Below, piece by piece: positions 24,954 through 32,840 of a stretch of 43,995 nucleotides of DNA (position 1 is the stretch's first letter; the number at the start of each line of letters is the position of its first letter). Position numbers and translations under genes: made by a program. Source of the DNA: Neisseria sicca 4320. Lineage in GTDB: Bacteria > Pseudomonadota > Gammaproteobacteria > Burkholderiales > Neisseriaceae. The notes below the pieces were generated by a model. It did no database searches. It was not told where the DNA came from and saw nothing but the letters and a program-made list of their open reading frames with translations. Location: NCBI RefSeq assembly GCF_000193735.1, contig NZ_AEPF01000075.1, forward strand, positions 1-43,995, in the 5' to 3' direction.

Positions 24954-24981
24954 GCATTTGGTTAAGCTCAAACATACAAAC

Positions 24982-25024
24982 AAAAGGTCGTCTGAAACCC
25001 GATTCAGGTTTCAGACGACCTTTT
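24982..25024. terminator. DUS hairpin terminator
   Basis: AAAAGGTCGTCTGAAACC (24982-24999) pairs with GGTTTCAGACGACCTTTT (25007-25024), loop CGATTCA. It ends the amine oxidase gene. Confidence 0.88.
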
Positions 25025-25129
25025 CGATATGGAATAGAAGGCTTTCAATCGAACTGCTATCGCATCAAACTCACAACGAACACTCAATAAATCCAGATTC
25101 CCACCCTCTCCATTTGCGTCCCAAACCCA

Positions 25130-25957
25130 TCACATCAAATGAATCCCGCTTGCCGGATTGGAAACATTTTCATAGACGGTAATCAAAACGATTTTCCCGC
25201 TTTCGTCAAACACAATTTCCAGATAAGGTTTATCAGGGCTGCGGTCGCGGTTGAACAGGCGGAATGCCCGTTGCGCCTCAAAAATCTTCCCGCGCGCTTT
25301 CAAATATTCGGGCAACTGGCTGATGTTTTGAAAACTGCCGCCAAACCCGCCGCCGTGTTTCTTGAGATATTCCGGCGTTGCTTCTATACCGAAATTCCGC
25401 GTTATTCTCAGCGGCTGATCCGAGCCTTGGCTCGTATAACTGCCTATTGATAAAACCAAAGTATTCTGCTGCCTGAGTGCCTTCATCTCTTGAACTAACG
25501 GTTCTATCACCTGCTCATCATAGTTTCGCTCCCCTTTTGTCATCTGATCAATAGCTTCTATCACTTTATTAACATTTTCAGGGTCATCCGCATCAATATC
25601 AGGAAACATTGCCTGAGCCAAAGGATCATCTCCGCCGGGAATACCCCAAATCGCCGCCAGTTCTTTAGTGTTGCGTTCAAACAAACAACTGGAATCAATA
25701 TTCTCGGCAACCTGACGGACAAAATCATCAATGCCATCAATCTGATGCAGGTTGGTGCAATTTGAAGAAGGTGCGCTTTCTACTTTGTTTATGTCCGTTT
25801 CTACGGTCTTATCATTTGTATTGGATTTCTCGAAAACAGAAGATAAAGGCGCAGAAGCGGCAGATTCTTTTACCTTATCCTGCTTGTCAGGAGAGCAAGC
25901 CGCCAATAAGACAGCGAGGGATAATAAGAAAAATTGGGATGTATTGTTTTTGATCAT
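25130..25957 (-). CDS. Putative lipoprotein, unknown function
   Basis: A 275-residue predicted lipoprotein: lysine-containing start MIKNN, hydrophobic stretch and lipobox LLAAC with Cys21 as the lipid attachment site. After it come a Ser/Ala-rich linker with many charged residues and a folded domain with GDDPLAQAMFPDID, NIDSSCLFERNTKELAAIWG and IFEAQRAFRLFNRDRSPDKPYLEIVFD. It has two cysteines (in SSNCTNL and SSCLF) beyond the lipobox. No family was recognised. It is transcribed leftwards, with no gene close enough for a clear operon. Confidence 0.8.
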   Translation of the reverse strand: MIKNNTSQFFLLSLAVLLAACSPDKQDKVKESAASAPLSSVFEKSNTNDKTVETDINKVESAPSSNCTNLHQIDGIDDFVRQVAENIDSSCLFERNTKELAAIWGIPGGDDPLAQAMFPDIDADDPENVNKVIEAIDQMTKGERNYDEQVIEPLVQEMKALRQQNTLVLSIGSYTSQGSDQPLRITRNFGIEATPEYLKKHGGGFGGSFQNISQLPEYLKARGKIFEAQRAFRLFNRDRSPDKPYLEIVFDESGKIVLITVYENVSNPASGIHLM

Positions 25958-26068
25958 TTTATTTTTCCAGTAATGTGTATTTAAAATATAAAAATCAGTC
26001 AGTTGATAGATTCAAATAAAAACACCCATATCCCTATTCAAATCCACTACCAATCTAATCAATTAAAG

Positions 26069-26371
26069 TTATTCCTGCTCATCAAACAAGCCGACATCGA
26101 ACAAATCCGGTTCGCTCATCCGAACGCGGCAATCGACCTTAATGTCCTCATTTACCCTACAGCAACACGGCAGAATATCGCCGGGCGCGACAAACGCCAG
26201 CGGGAAATCGTCGTAAGACACCCTGCCGTCCAATATTTTGACGCGGCAAGAACCGCAATAGCCGCTGCGGCACTGGTATTCGACCTCGTGGCCGGTGCGC
26301 TCCAAGCCCTCCAATAAGGTTTCGCCCTCTTGAAGCTCGAAGGTTTTGTCGTGTGTACTGATGAGTGCCAT
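26069..26371 (-). CDS. 2Fe-2S ferredoxin, YfaE-like (ribonucleotide reductase cofactor maintenance)
   Basis: A 100-residue plant-type ferredoxin with the cluster ligands C34, C39 and C42 in YQCRSGYCGSC and a fourth in ILPCCCR at 69-71. It closely resembles E. coli YfaE, which feeds electrons to the NrdB diiron-tyrosyl radical centre to keep it active. It lies directly downstream of nrdB on the same strand, as in E. coli nrdAB-yfaE, which supports the assignment. The 119-base gap to nrdB contains an imperfect inverted DUS pair (26393 and 26443), which may attenuate read-through. The C-terminal 20 residues, rich in Asp and Glu, are an extension. Confidence 0.88.
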   Translation of the reverse strand: MALISTHDKTFELQEGETLLEGLERTGHEVEYQCRSGYCGSCRVKILDGRVSYDDFPLAFVAPGDILPCCCRVNEDIKVDCRVRMSEPDLFDVGLFDEQE

Positions 26372-26490
26372 TGTTATCTGTTTAAGCGGGAAAGGTCGTC
26401 TGCACGGTGTAACCGAAATCTTTCATTTCGTTTCTACACCTGTTCAGACGACCTCTGATGATGGAAATGCTGAAAAACCGCCGAGTTTGA

Positions 26491-27624
26491 TTACAGTTCG
26501 AAATCGCCCAAATCGTCCGCGCTGACTTCCGAATCGATCTGACCGATTAAGTAAGAAGAAATTTCCACTTCCTGCGGCGCAACCTGTACGTTGTCAGACG
26601 ACAGCCACGCGTTAATCCACGGAATCGGGTTTTGGGTAGCGCCTTCGAATCCGGCGGGCAGACCGACCGCCTGCATACGCAGGTTGGTGATGTATTCGAC
26701 GTATTGCGCCAAAATTTCCTTGTTCAGACCAATCATCGAACCGTCTTTAAACAGATAGGCAGCCCATTCTTTTTCCTGCTCCGCCGCTTTTTTGAAGAGT
26801 TTGAAACATTCGTCCTGTAATTCGACGGCGATTTCCGCCATTTCTGGGTCGTCTGAACCGGCGCGCATCAGGTTGAGCATATGCTGGGTGCTGGTCAGGT
26901 GCAGGGCTTCGTCGCGGGCAATCAGTTTGATGATTTTGGCGTTGCCTTCCATCAACTCGCGCTCGGCAAAGGCGAACGAACAGGCAAATGAAACGTAGAA
27001 ACGGATGGCTTCCAACACATTGACGCACATCAGGCAGAGATAGAGTTTTTTCTTCAACTCGCGCAAAGACACGGTAACGAGCTTGCCGCCGACATTGTGC
27101 GTCCCTTCGCCTAACAAGTTGTAATACTGGGTGTATTCGATTAAATCATCGTAATAGCAGGCGATGTCTTCGGCGCGGGCGATGATGTATTCGTTCTGCA
27201 CGATGTCGTCGAACACGACCGACGGATCATTGACGATATTGCGGATAATATGGGTGTAACTGCGCGAGTGGATGGTTTCGCTGAAGCTCCACGTTTCAAT
27301 CCAAGTTTCCAGTTCGGGAATCGACACCAAAGGTAGTAAGGCAACGTTCGGACTGCGGCCTTGGATGGAGTCGAGCAAGGTTTGGTATTTTAAGTTACTG
27401 ATGAAAATGTGTTTCTCATGTTCGGGCAGGTTCGCGTAGTCGATACGGTCGCGCGACACGTCGATTTCTTCCGGACGCCAAAAGAAAGACAATTGTTTTT
27501 CAATCAGTTTTTCAAATACTTCGTATTTCTGCTGGTCATAACGGGCAACATTTACCGGCTGACCAAAAAACATCGGCTCTTTAAGCGCGTCGTTTTTGGT
27601 TTTGGAAAAGGTGCTGTATGACAT
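26491..27624 (-). CDS. nrdB: Class Ia ribonucleotide reductase beta subunit
   Basis: A 377-residue protein that holds the diiron-tyrosyl radical needed by NrdA. It closely matches E. coli NrdB: KEPMFFGQPVNVARYDQQKY, the LLDSIQGRSPNVALLPL stretch, SFSETIHSRSYTHIIRN with the radical tyrosine near 123, and the iron ligands in NEYIIARAED and RDEALHLT. ATG 27624 (MSYSTF) is chosen because it aligns with the E. coli start; an in-frame ATG at 27645 would add seven residues. In this genome an Abi-type gene lies between it and nrdA, so its expression may depend on read-through or on a separate promoter in the 214-base upstream gap (27625-27838). Confidence 0.96.
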   Translation of the reverse strand: MSYSTFSKTKNDALKEPMFFGQPVNVARYDQQKYEVFEKLIEKQLSFFWRPEEIDVSRDRIDYANLPEHEKHIFISNLKYQTLLDSIQGRSPNVALLPLVSIPELETWIETWSFSETIHSRSYTHIIRNIVNDPSVVFDDIVQNEYIIARAEDIACYYDDLIEYTQYYNLLGEGTHNVGGKLVTVSLRELKKKLYLCLMCVNVLEAIRFYVSFACSFAFAERELMEGNAKIIKLIARDEALHLTSTQHMLNLMRAGSDDPEMAEIAVELQDECFKLFKKAAEQEKEWAAYLFKDGSMIGLNKEILAQYVEYITNLRMQAVGLPAGFEGATQNPIPWINAWLSSDNVQVAPQEVEISSYLIGQIDSEVSADDLGDFEL

Positions 27625-27785
27625 GACTAGGTGTTCGCAGGACATGGTTTTTTCTCAGATTATTTCAATTTAGCAATTTGGATTTCAGACGACCTAATAT
27701 GTTTTAAGTAAGGTCATCTGAATGTATCTGTACATTAAATTCTTGCCTTAAATATAGCTGTTAGTTATAATTCTCCCTAACAACT

Positions 27786-27831
27786 CCCCCAACTTTGCCA
27801 ACCTACGCGGTTGGAGCCACAAGGTTGGGGG
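27786..27831 (+). terminator. Terminator-like double hairpin at the abi-nrdB junction
   Basis: Outer stem CCCCCAACTTTG (27786-27797) with CAAGGTTGGGGG (27820-27831), inner stem CCAACC/GGTTGG around TACGC. On the plus strand it is followed by CTTTCTTTT, as in a rho-independent terminator, but no plus-strand gene is present. On the coding strand of abi it begins eight bases after the stop codon. The rest of the gap holds a DUS (27684) and a degenerate one, AGGTCATCTGAA (27712). Confidence 0.6.
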
Positions 27832-27838
27832 CTTTCTT

Positions 27839-28762
27839 TTATCTTTGCCACAATCTCCAGTTTCGCGGATCATTTTCCAAACCCATATCGCGCAAACTTA
27901 CAGCTTTATTCACGACATCAGAAAACTCATCCAGTAAAGCAAGGAGACGGCCTCCCCATTCGGTTCGCGGACAAATAACATCTAACATCCGTTTCATCAG
28001 GCAAAAATACACAAACGGTTTATTGATAGACAGTGATTTCCATTCTGCATCAGACAAACCTTTCAAGCTAGCTTTAAACGTAATGTCTCTATTCCACAAT
28101 CGGCTATGATGTGCCGAAACGTTGCGGATAAAGTTAAATGCGTGTAGATGCGTTTGTAGATGTTTGCCATCTTTCAAACGATACAATTTAGCAATACGGT
28201 CTTTATCTTTATTTAACATCCCTTTATACAGCATAGACATCGTGCCAAAATCCCATACTTCACAGGCTACCCAAATAGGTAAATCGGTATAATGTTCCAG
28301 ATGATGTCTAATAAAACTGGTTTTCTTTTCACGTTCGACTAAATTATCATGCCTATTCAGCCATTCGGCATGATTAAAGCCAGGGATAAAATATTTGTTA
28401 TCCTTGTAAGACAAGGGATCATACTGCCCCAATGTATGGGCGATATTTACCCGAAGAGCTACTTCAATTCTTTCCAGTGCATCTAATGCCAATTGTCGCA
28501 ATTTCTTATCGAACATATAAAGGCTTTTGACATCTTCAAAACGAGTATCTGTAATAAACCTATCTAACCTGCTATTAGGATTTTGGGGATCAAATTGGCG
28601 GAAAGAGTAAAAATAGCCACTTAGTCGGTAATAACCAATACTGCGTAAATATCCTAATGCATTTTTTTCGTCATCGATCTGTAGTCCTCTACTTTTCAGA
28701 ATTTCCAACTGTTCATCGTAAGATTTCCAAAGCTTGGGTTCTTTTATCTGTTTGCTTTGCAT
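27839..28762 (-). CDS. Abi-family (AbiD/F-type, Abi_2) protein
   Basis: A 307-residue protein of the Abi_2 family, named after abortive-infection proteins AbiD and AbiF of lactococci. Hallmarks are the N-terminal LEILKSRGLQIDDEKNAL, YYRLSGYFYSFR, DKKLRQLALDALERIEVALR, and the C-terminal RNVSAHHSRLWNR, which has the R-x4-6-H pattern of HEPN ribonucleases. It sits between nrdA and nrdB on the same strand. ATG 28762 is preferred; a TTG at 28801 overlapping the nrdA stop (TTGA) would add 13 residues and couple translation to nrdA. The coding sequence is AT-rich and free of internal DUSs, unlike its neighbours, which suggests acquisition. Confidence 0.85.
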   Translation of the reverse strand: MQSKQIKEPKLWKSYDEQLEILKSRGLQIDDEKNALGYLRSIGYYRLSGYFYSFRQFDPQNPNSRLDRFITDTRFEDVKSLYMFDKKLRQLALDALERIEVALRVNIAHTLGQYDPLSYKDNKYFIPGFNHAEWLNRHDNLVEREKKTSFIRHHLEHYTDLPIWVACEVWDFGTMSMLYKGMLNKDKDRIAKLYRLKDGKHLQTHLHAFNFIRNVSAHHSRLWNRDITFKASLKGLSDAEWKSLSINKPFVYFCLMKRMLDVICPRTEWGGRLLALLDEFSDVVNKAVSLRDMGLENDPRNWRLWQR

Positions 28763-28797
28763 AGCCTGTTTCACTTTCAAATAGGTAAATTGCAAAG

Positions 28798-31077
28798 TCA
28801 AATCTTACAAGCCCCACCAGCGCAGCCGTCATCCTGAATATCGGTCTGCGTATCGTCCGCGCCGTCGCGGGTGTTGTGATAGTACAGAGTTTTGACGCCG
28901 TATTTGTAGGCAGTCAGCAGGTCTTTGAGCATTTGTTTCATAGAAACTTTGTTGCCTTCGAATTTGCCCGGATCATAAGCGGTGTTGGCGGAAATCGCCT
29001 GATCGACGAATTTTTGCATCACGCCGACAAGTTTCAGGTAGCCTTCGTTGCCCGGAAGCTGCCATAGGGTTTCGTAGGCGTCTTTCAGGGTTTCAAATTC
29101 AGGCACGACTTGTTTCAGGATGCCGTCTTTCGATGCTTTGACCGTTACCAATCCGCGCGGCGGCTCAATGCCGTTGGTGGCGTTGGCGATTTGCGAACTG
29201 GTTTCAGACGGCATGAGTGCGGTCAGGGTGGAGTTGCGCAGACCGTATTTGACGATGTCGGCGCGCAGGCTTTCCCAGTCGCACAACAGCGGTTCGCTGC
29301 ATACGGCATCCAAGTCTTTTTTGTAGGTGTCGATGGGCAGTTTGCCTTGCGAATAAACGGTTTGGCTGAACAGCGGGCATGCGCTGTATTCTTTGGCAAG
29401 GTTCACCGATGCTTTGAGCAGGTAATACTGCATGGCTTCAAAGGTTCGGTGGGTCAGGCCGAGCGCGGAATCGTCGCTGTAACGGACGCCGTTTTTCGCC
29501 AGATAGTAGGCGTAGTTGATGACGCCGATGCCGAGCGTGCGGCGGTTCATGGTCGCGGTGCGGGCGGCTTCGACCGGATAGTCTTGATAATCCAGCAAGG
29601 CATCGAGTGCGCGCACGGTCAAATCGGCAAGTTCTTCCAGTTCGTCCAAGCTGTTTAATGCGCCCAAGTTGAAGGCGGACAAGGTACACAAGGCGATTTC
29701 GCCGTTCGGGTCGTTGATGTTGTCCAGCGGTTTGGTTGGCAAGGCAATTTCCATGCACAGATTGGACTGGTGTACAGGCGCGACGCGCGGATCAAACGGA
29801 CTGTGCGTGTTGCAATGATCAACGTTTTGGATGTAGATGCGTCCCGTTCCGGCACGTTCCTGCATCAGTGTGGAGAACAAATCGGTAGCCGACAAGGTGC
29901 GTTTGCGGATGTTCGGGTCTTGCCCGTATTTCGTGTAGAGACGCTCGAATTCATCCTGGTCGGCAAAGAATGCGTCGTACAGACCGGGGACTTCGTTGGG
30001 CGAGAACAACGTGATGTTGCCGCCTTTAATCAGGCGGGTATACAGCAGGCGGTTGATTTGCACGCCGTAATCAAGCTGACGGATGCGGTTGTCTTCGACG
30101 CCGCGGTTGTTTTTCAACACCAACAGGCTTTCGGCTTCGATGTGCCACAAGGGGTAGAACAAAGTTGCCGCGCCGCCGCGTACGCCGCCCTGCGAGCAGG
30201 ATTTAACTGCCGCTTGGAACATTTTGAAAAACGGAATGCAGCCGGTGTGTTGCGCTTCGCCGCCACGGATTTCGCTGCCCAAACCGCGGATACGTCCGGC
30301 GTTGATGCCGATGCCCGCACGTTGGGAAACGTATTTCACAATCGCACTGGTGGTGGCGTTGATGGAATCCAGACTGTCGTCGCATTCAATCAATACACAG
30401 CTTGAGAATTGGCGCGTAGGCGTACGCACGCCGCTCATAATCGGAGTCGGCAACGATACTTTAAACGTAGAAACGGCATCGTAAAAACGTTTGACGTAAT
30501 CCAAGCGCGTCTCTTTCGGATATTTGCTGAAGAGACACATCGCCACCAAAATGTATAAGAACTGCGGCGTTTCATAAATCTGGCGGGTAACTCGGTTCTG
30601 CACCAGATATTTGCCTTCGAGCTGCTTCACAGCGGCATACGAGAAGGTCATGTCGCGGCTGTGGTCGATATAGGCGTTCAGCTCGTCAAATTCTTCTTGG
30701 CTGTAATCTTCGATGATGTGGCGGTCGTATTTGCCCGCATCGGTAAGTTTTTTAACGTGGTCGAAGAGATGCGGCGGTTCGAACTCGCCGTAAGCGATTT
30801 TACGCAGGTGGAAAATCGCCAGACGCGCGGCGAGATATTGATAGTCGGGCGTATCCTGCGAAATCAGATCGGCAGCCGCCTTGATGATGGTTTCGTGGAT
30901 GTCGTCGGTGCGGATGCCGTTGTAAAACTGGATGTGCGATTTGAGCTCGACTTGCGATACGGAAACGTTTTTCAAGCCTTCCGCCGCCCAAGTAACGACG
31001 CGGTGGATTTTGTCTAAGTCTAGATTTTCCAAACGTCCGTCGCGCTTGGTTACTTTCAAATCAGTCGGTGCATTCAT
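28798..31077 (-). CDS. nrdA: Class Ia ribonucleotide reductase alpha subunit
   Basis: A 759-residue catalytic subunit that reduces ribonucleoside diphosphates to deoxyribonucleotides. It has the N-terminal ATP-cone (VTKRDGRLENLDLDKIHRVV), which senses ATP/dATP, the active-site region with RQFSSCVLIECDDSL, and the catalytic NLCMEIALPT loop. The C-terminal tail is DDGCAGGACKI with C752 and C757, the flexible pair that passes electrons from thioredoxin or glutaredoxin to the active site. ATG 31077 (MNAPTDLK) has GGAG upstream in GATGGAGAAAGCTCACG and matches the E. coli length. Two NrdR boxes lie 23-70 bases upstream. An Abi-type gene separates it from nrdB. Confidence 0.97.
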   Translation of the reverse strand: MNAPTDLKVTKRDGRLENLDLDKIHRVVTWAAEGLKNVSVSQVELKSHIQFYNGIRTDDIHETIIKAAADLISQDTPDYQYLAARLAIFHLRKIAYGEFEPPHLFDHVKKLTDAGKYDRHIIEDYSQEEFDELNAYIDHSRDMTFSYAAVKQLEGKYLVQNRVTRQIYETPQFLYILVAMCLFSKYPKETRLDYVKRFYDAVSTFKVSLPTPIMSGVRTPTRQFSSCVLIECDDSLDSINATTSAIVKYVSQRAGIGINAGRIRGLGSEIRGGEAQHTGCIPFFKMFQAAVKSCSQGGVRGGAATLFYPLWHIEAESLLVLKNNRGVEDNRIRQLDYGVQINRLLYTRLIKGGNITLFSPNEVPGLYDAFFADQDEFERLYTKYGQDPNIRKRTLSATDLFSTLMQERAGTGRIYIQNVDHCNTHSPFDPRVAPVHQSNLCMEIALPTKPLDNINDPNGEIALCTLSAFNLGALNSLDELEELADLTVRALDALLDYQDYPVEAARTATMNRRTLGIGVINYAYYLAKNGVRYSDDSALGLTHRTFEAMQYYLLKASVNLAKEYSACPLFSQTVYSQGKLPIDTYKKDLDAVCSEPLLCDWESLRADIVKYGLRNSTLTALMPSETSSQIANATNGIEPPRGLVTVKASKDGILKQVVPEFETLKDAYETLWQLPGNEGYLKLVGVMQKFVDQAISANTAYDPGKFEGNKVSMKQMLKDLLTAYKYGVKTLYYHNTRDGADDTQTDIQDDGCAGGACKI

Positions 31078-31099
31078 CGTGAGCTTTCTCCATCCTGAA

Positions 31100-31115
31100 A
31101 CACAAGATACAGTAG
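31100..31115 (-). promoter_or_regulatory. NrdR box, proximal
   Basis: ACACAAGATACAGTAG matches the NrdR palindrome consensus ACACWATATATWGTGT at 12 of 16 positions. Its centre is 32 bases from that of the second box at 31132-31147, about three helical turns, as is usual for NrdR pairs. It lies 23 bases before the nrdA start. Confidence 0.75.
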
Positions 31116-31131
31116 GTATTAATATCGAGTG

Positions 31132-31147
31132 GCACAATATAGTGTAT
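31132..31147 (-). promoter_or_regulatory. NrdR box, distal
   Basis: GCACAATATAGTGTAT matches the NrdR consensus at 13 of 16 positions. Together with the proximal box it predicts that the ATP/dATP-sensing repressor NrdR controls this operon. The rest of the 358-base gap to hscB holds a lone DUS at 31212, an AT-rich stretch and the hscB terminator, with no gene seen. Confidence 0.8.
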
Positions 31148-31370
31148 TTTTCGTTGCTTATCTAGTCTTGACAAGACTGCTGTTTTGAAATCGTGCTTTT
31201 CCCAATTTTCTTTCAGACGACCTCTTTCCCTATGATTCAAGCCTTACCGCGAAGACGTGTTTTTCGGCATCAAAACCCTCATACGGTTATGCGCTTATGA
31301 AATAAGGCAAATTCGGACTTGTGTTAAATTTTGAAAATATAATGGCATACAACATGATGAAATAAGCAAT

Positions 31371-31411
31371 AAAGGTCGTCTGAAACCTTACTCCGGTTTC
31401 AGACGACCTTT
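31371..31411. terminator. DUS hairpin terminator after hscB
   Basis: AAAGGTCGTCTGAAACC (31371-31387) pairs with GGTTTCAGACGACCTTT (31395-31411). It ends the isc unit. Confidence 0.88.
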
Positions 31412-31435
31412 TAGATTCGCTCAAAAGCTTTGTCT

Positions 31436-31942
31436 TCAATCTTGCAATGCGGCGGCGATTTCGTTGCGCAGCTTGTTTAAAAACCTGCCGTGGCGTACCC
31501 ATTGGGCGGCGGCTTCATGGTCATTCCCTGCAAAGGCCGTCCGCAAATCTTGATACAGCTTGTCTTGTTCGCGGCTGATTTCTTGGTCCAACGCGCGCAG
31601 GGCTTCGTTGTTTTGCTCCATTTGCGCATCCATCAGCGTTTCGCGCCATTCCATTTGCTGCATGAGAAATTCGGGAGCGAAAGAGGTATGCTCCGGCGCG
31701 TCGGCATCTATACCCAACATTTTCAACAGATACGCGGCGCGGTCGATGGGATTTTTCAAGGTACGGTAGGCATCGTTGATGGTGGAAGACATCATCACTG
31801 CCTGCTTTTGTTCGAAGGCGGAGGCTGAAGCGAATTTGTCGGGATGGAAACGTGCCGCCAAGGCGCGGTAGGTTTGCTCCAAGCTTTCGGCGTCGATATC
31901 GAAAGCGGGTTCAAGCTGGAAGAGTGTGAAATATTGAGACAT
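31436..31942 (-). CDS. hscB: Fe-S cluster assembly co-chaperone
   Basis: A 168-residue J-domain protein that brings the IscU scaffold to the Hsp70-type chaperone HscA for cluster transfer. The J-domain occupies about residues 1-75, with the HPD motif at 33-35 in ARFHPDKFAS; the C-terminal three-helix region (EFLMQQMEWRETLMDAQ) binds IscU. It is downstream of iscA in the same direction, but the rightward arfA gene and its terminator lie between them, so hscB probably has its own promoter. HscA and ferredoxin Fdx are not in the window. Confidence 0.93.
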   Translation of the reverse strand: MSQYFTLFQLEPAFDIDAESLEQTYRALAARFHPDKFASASAFEQKQAVMMSSTINDAYRTLKNPIDRAAYLLKMLGIDADAPEHTSFAPEFLMQQMEWRETLMDAQMEQNNEALRALDQEISREQDKLYQDLRTAFAGNDHEAAAQWVRHGRFLNKLRNEIAAALQD

Positions 31943-32024
31943 GGCGGGATAATTAATGTGAAATTTTCGGCAGAAACCTGATTTTGCCTTATAATCCGCT
32001 GATTCTTAACCAAAAGGACTAAAT

Positions 32025-32246
32025 ATGAGCAGTAAAGTGCAGCACAATAAAGGCAAAATACGCGACAATGCTTTAAAAGCCTTAGTGAAATCCGATTTGT
32101 TCCGACACAAGGTCGAACGGAAAAGAAAAGGCAAAGGCAGCTACAACAGACAAGAAGCGAAAAAATGGCGGGACGGTTTTGATACTGTCCCGCCACTTTT
32201 TTGTCTTAAACGTGGAAGCTCTCGCCGCAACCGCAAGAGTCTTTGA
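32025..32246 (+). CDS. arfA: Alternative ribosome-rescue factor A
   Basis: A short rescue factor that frees ribosomes stalled on mRNAs without a stop codon when tmRNA is lacking, by recruiting RF2. The N-terminal 55 residues match ArfA: HNKGKIRDNALKALVKSDLF, then the basic VERKRKGKGSYNRQ that lies in the empty mRNA channel. The frame runs to a stop at 32244, but a strong terminator at 32166-32203 lies within it, so most transcripts should end before the stop codon; this matches the known regulation of arfA by tmRNA. TATAAT at 31990-31995 is a likely -10 box and AAGGA precedes the ATG. The last 20 or so residues may rarely be made. Confidence 0.88.
   Translation: MSSKVQHNKGKIRDNALKALVKSDLFRHKVERKRKGKGSYNRQEAKKWRDGFDTVPPLFCLKRGSSRRNRKSL
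32166..32203 (+). terminator. Intragenic terminator creating a non-stop arfA transcript
   Basis: TGGCGGGAC (32166-32174) pairs with GTCCCGCCA (32187-32195), followed by CTTTTTTG. It falls within the arfA frame, before its stop codon. The facing iscA gene ends three bases further on, so the stem may also serve that gene. Confidence 0.88.
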
Positions 32247-32526
32247 CATTCGGGTTTTCAAATTTGAAACCCTCCTGCAAACCTTCTTTGGTGTAATCGA
32301 CTTGCGTGCCGTCCAGATAAACCAAGCTTTTCGGGTCGATATAAACGCGCGCGCCGTGTTCTTCAAAAATCAGGTCGTCTTCGTTCACTTCATCGACAAA
32401 TTCAAGGTTGTACGCCATGCCCGAGCAGCCGCTGGTTTTCACACCCAAGCGCACGCCCAAGCCTTTGCCGCGCTTGGTCAGGTAGCTGTTGATGTGTTTG
32501 GCTGCGTTTTCTGTGATGGTAATCAT
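32206..32526 (-). CDS. iscA: A-type Fe-S cluster assembly protein
   Basis: A 106-residue A-type carrier that accepts iron or clusters from IscU and hands them to targets. The three conserved cysteines are C34 (TSGCSGMAYNL) and C98/C100 (DSCGCGESF). It begins MITITENAAKHI, the family start; an in-frame ATG seven codons upstream (32547) is unlikely. It converges on arfA and is downstream of iscU and the HhH gene. Confidence 0.95.
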   Translation of the reverse strand: MITITENAAKHINSYLTKRGKGLGVRLGVKTSGCSGMAYNLEFVDEVNEDDLIFEEHGARVYIDPKSLVYLDGTQVDYTKEGLQEGFKFENPNVKDSCGCGESFHV

Positions 32527-32572
32527 GCTTTTTTCCTTATTTCGCAATCATTGTTTTGTTTGCCTACTTTCA

Positions 32573-32610
32573 TTTTCAGACGACCTCATATCTTTCAGGT
32601 CGTCTGAAAA
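32573..32610. repeat. Inverted DUS pair between the HhH gene and iscA
   Basis: TTTTCAGACGACCT (32573-32586) faces AGGTCGTCTGAAAA (32597-32610), ten bases apart. The right-hand DUS supplies the last codons (FQTT) and stop of the HhH protein. Confidence 0.8.
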
Positions 32611-32840
32611 CGCTGTTTTGCCCACTCTATCGCTGCGGAAACGGCAGCTTTTGCCTGCGGACTGTTTTTCCAACAAGTCGAGCCGGTCAGTTTTGCGCCT
32701 TGTTCCAAAATGTCTTCCAAATCCGCAGCCGCCAGCGTGGCAACATCATCCAAACCCATTTGCTGCAAACGCTGCAATACGGTTTTGCCTATGCCTTTGA
32801 CGGCAAGCAAGGATTGGGCTTCTTCATCGGTAAAAGGCAT
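32595..32840 (-). CDS. Small helix-hairpin-helix protein in the isc operon
   Basis: An 81-residue protein built on a helix-hairpin-helix repeat: LLAVKGIGKTVLQRLQQMGLDDVATLAAADLEDI resembles the DUF4332/RecA-like HhH proteins and the non-specific DNA-binding HhH of repair enzymes. One Cys is present (GSTCWKNS). The last residues RFQTT and the stop codon come from a DUS. It lies between iscU and iscA; a link to cluster assembly is suggested only by position. The 5' end is part of a 179-bp tandem duplication, of which the second copy holds a degenerate start MPSFVKK. Confidence 0.7.
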   Translation of the reverse strand: MPFTDEEAQSLLAVKGIGKTVLQRLQQMGLDDVATLAAADLEDILEQGAKLTGSTCWKNSPQAKAAVSAAIEWAKQRFQTT

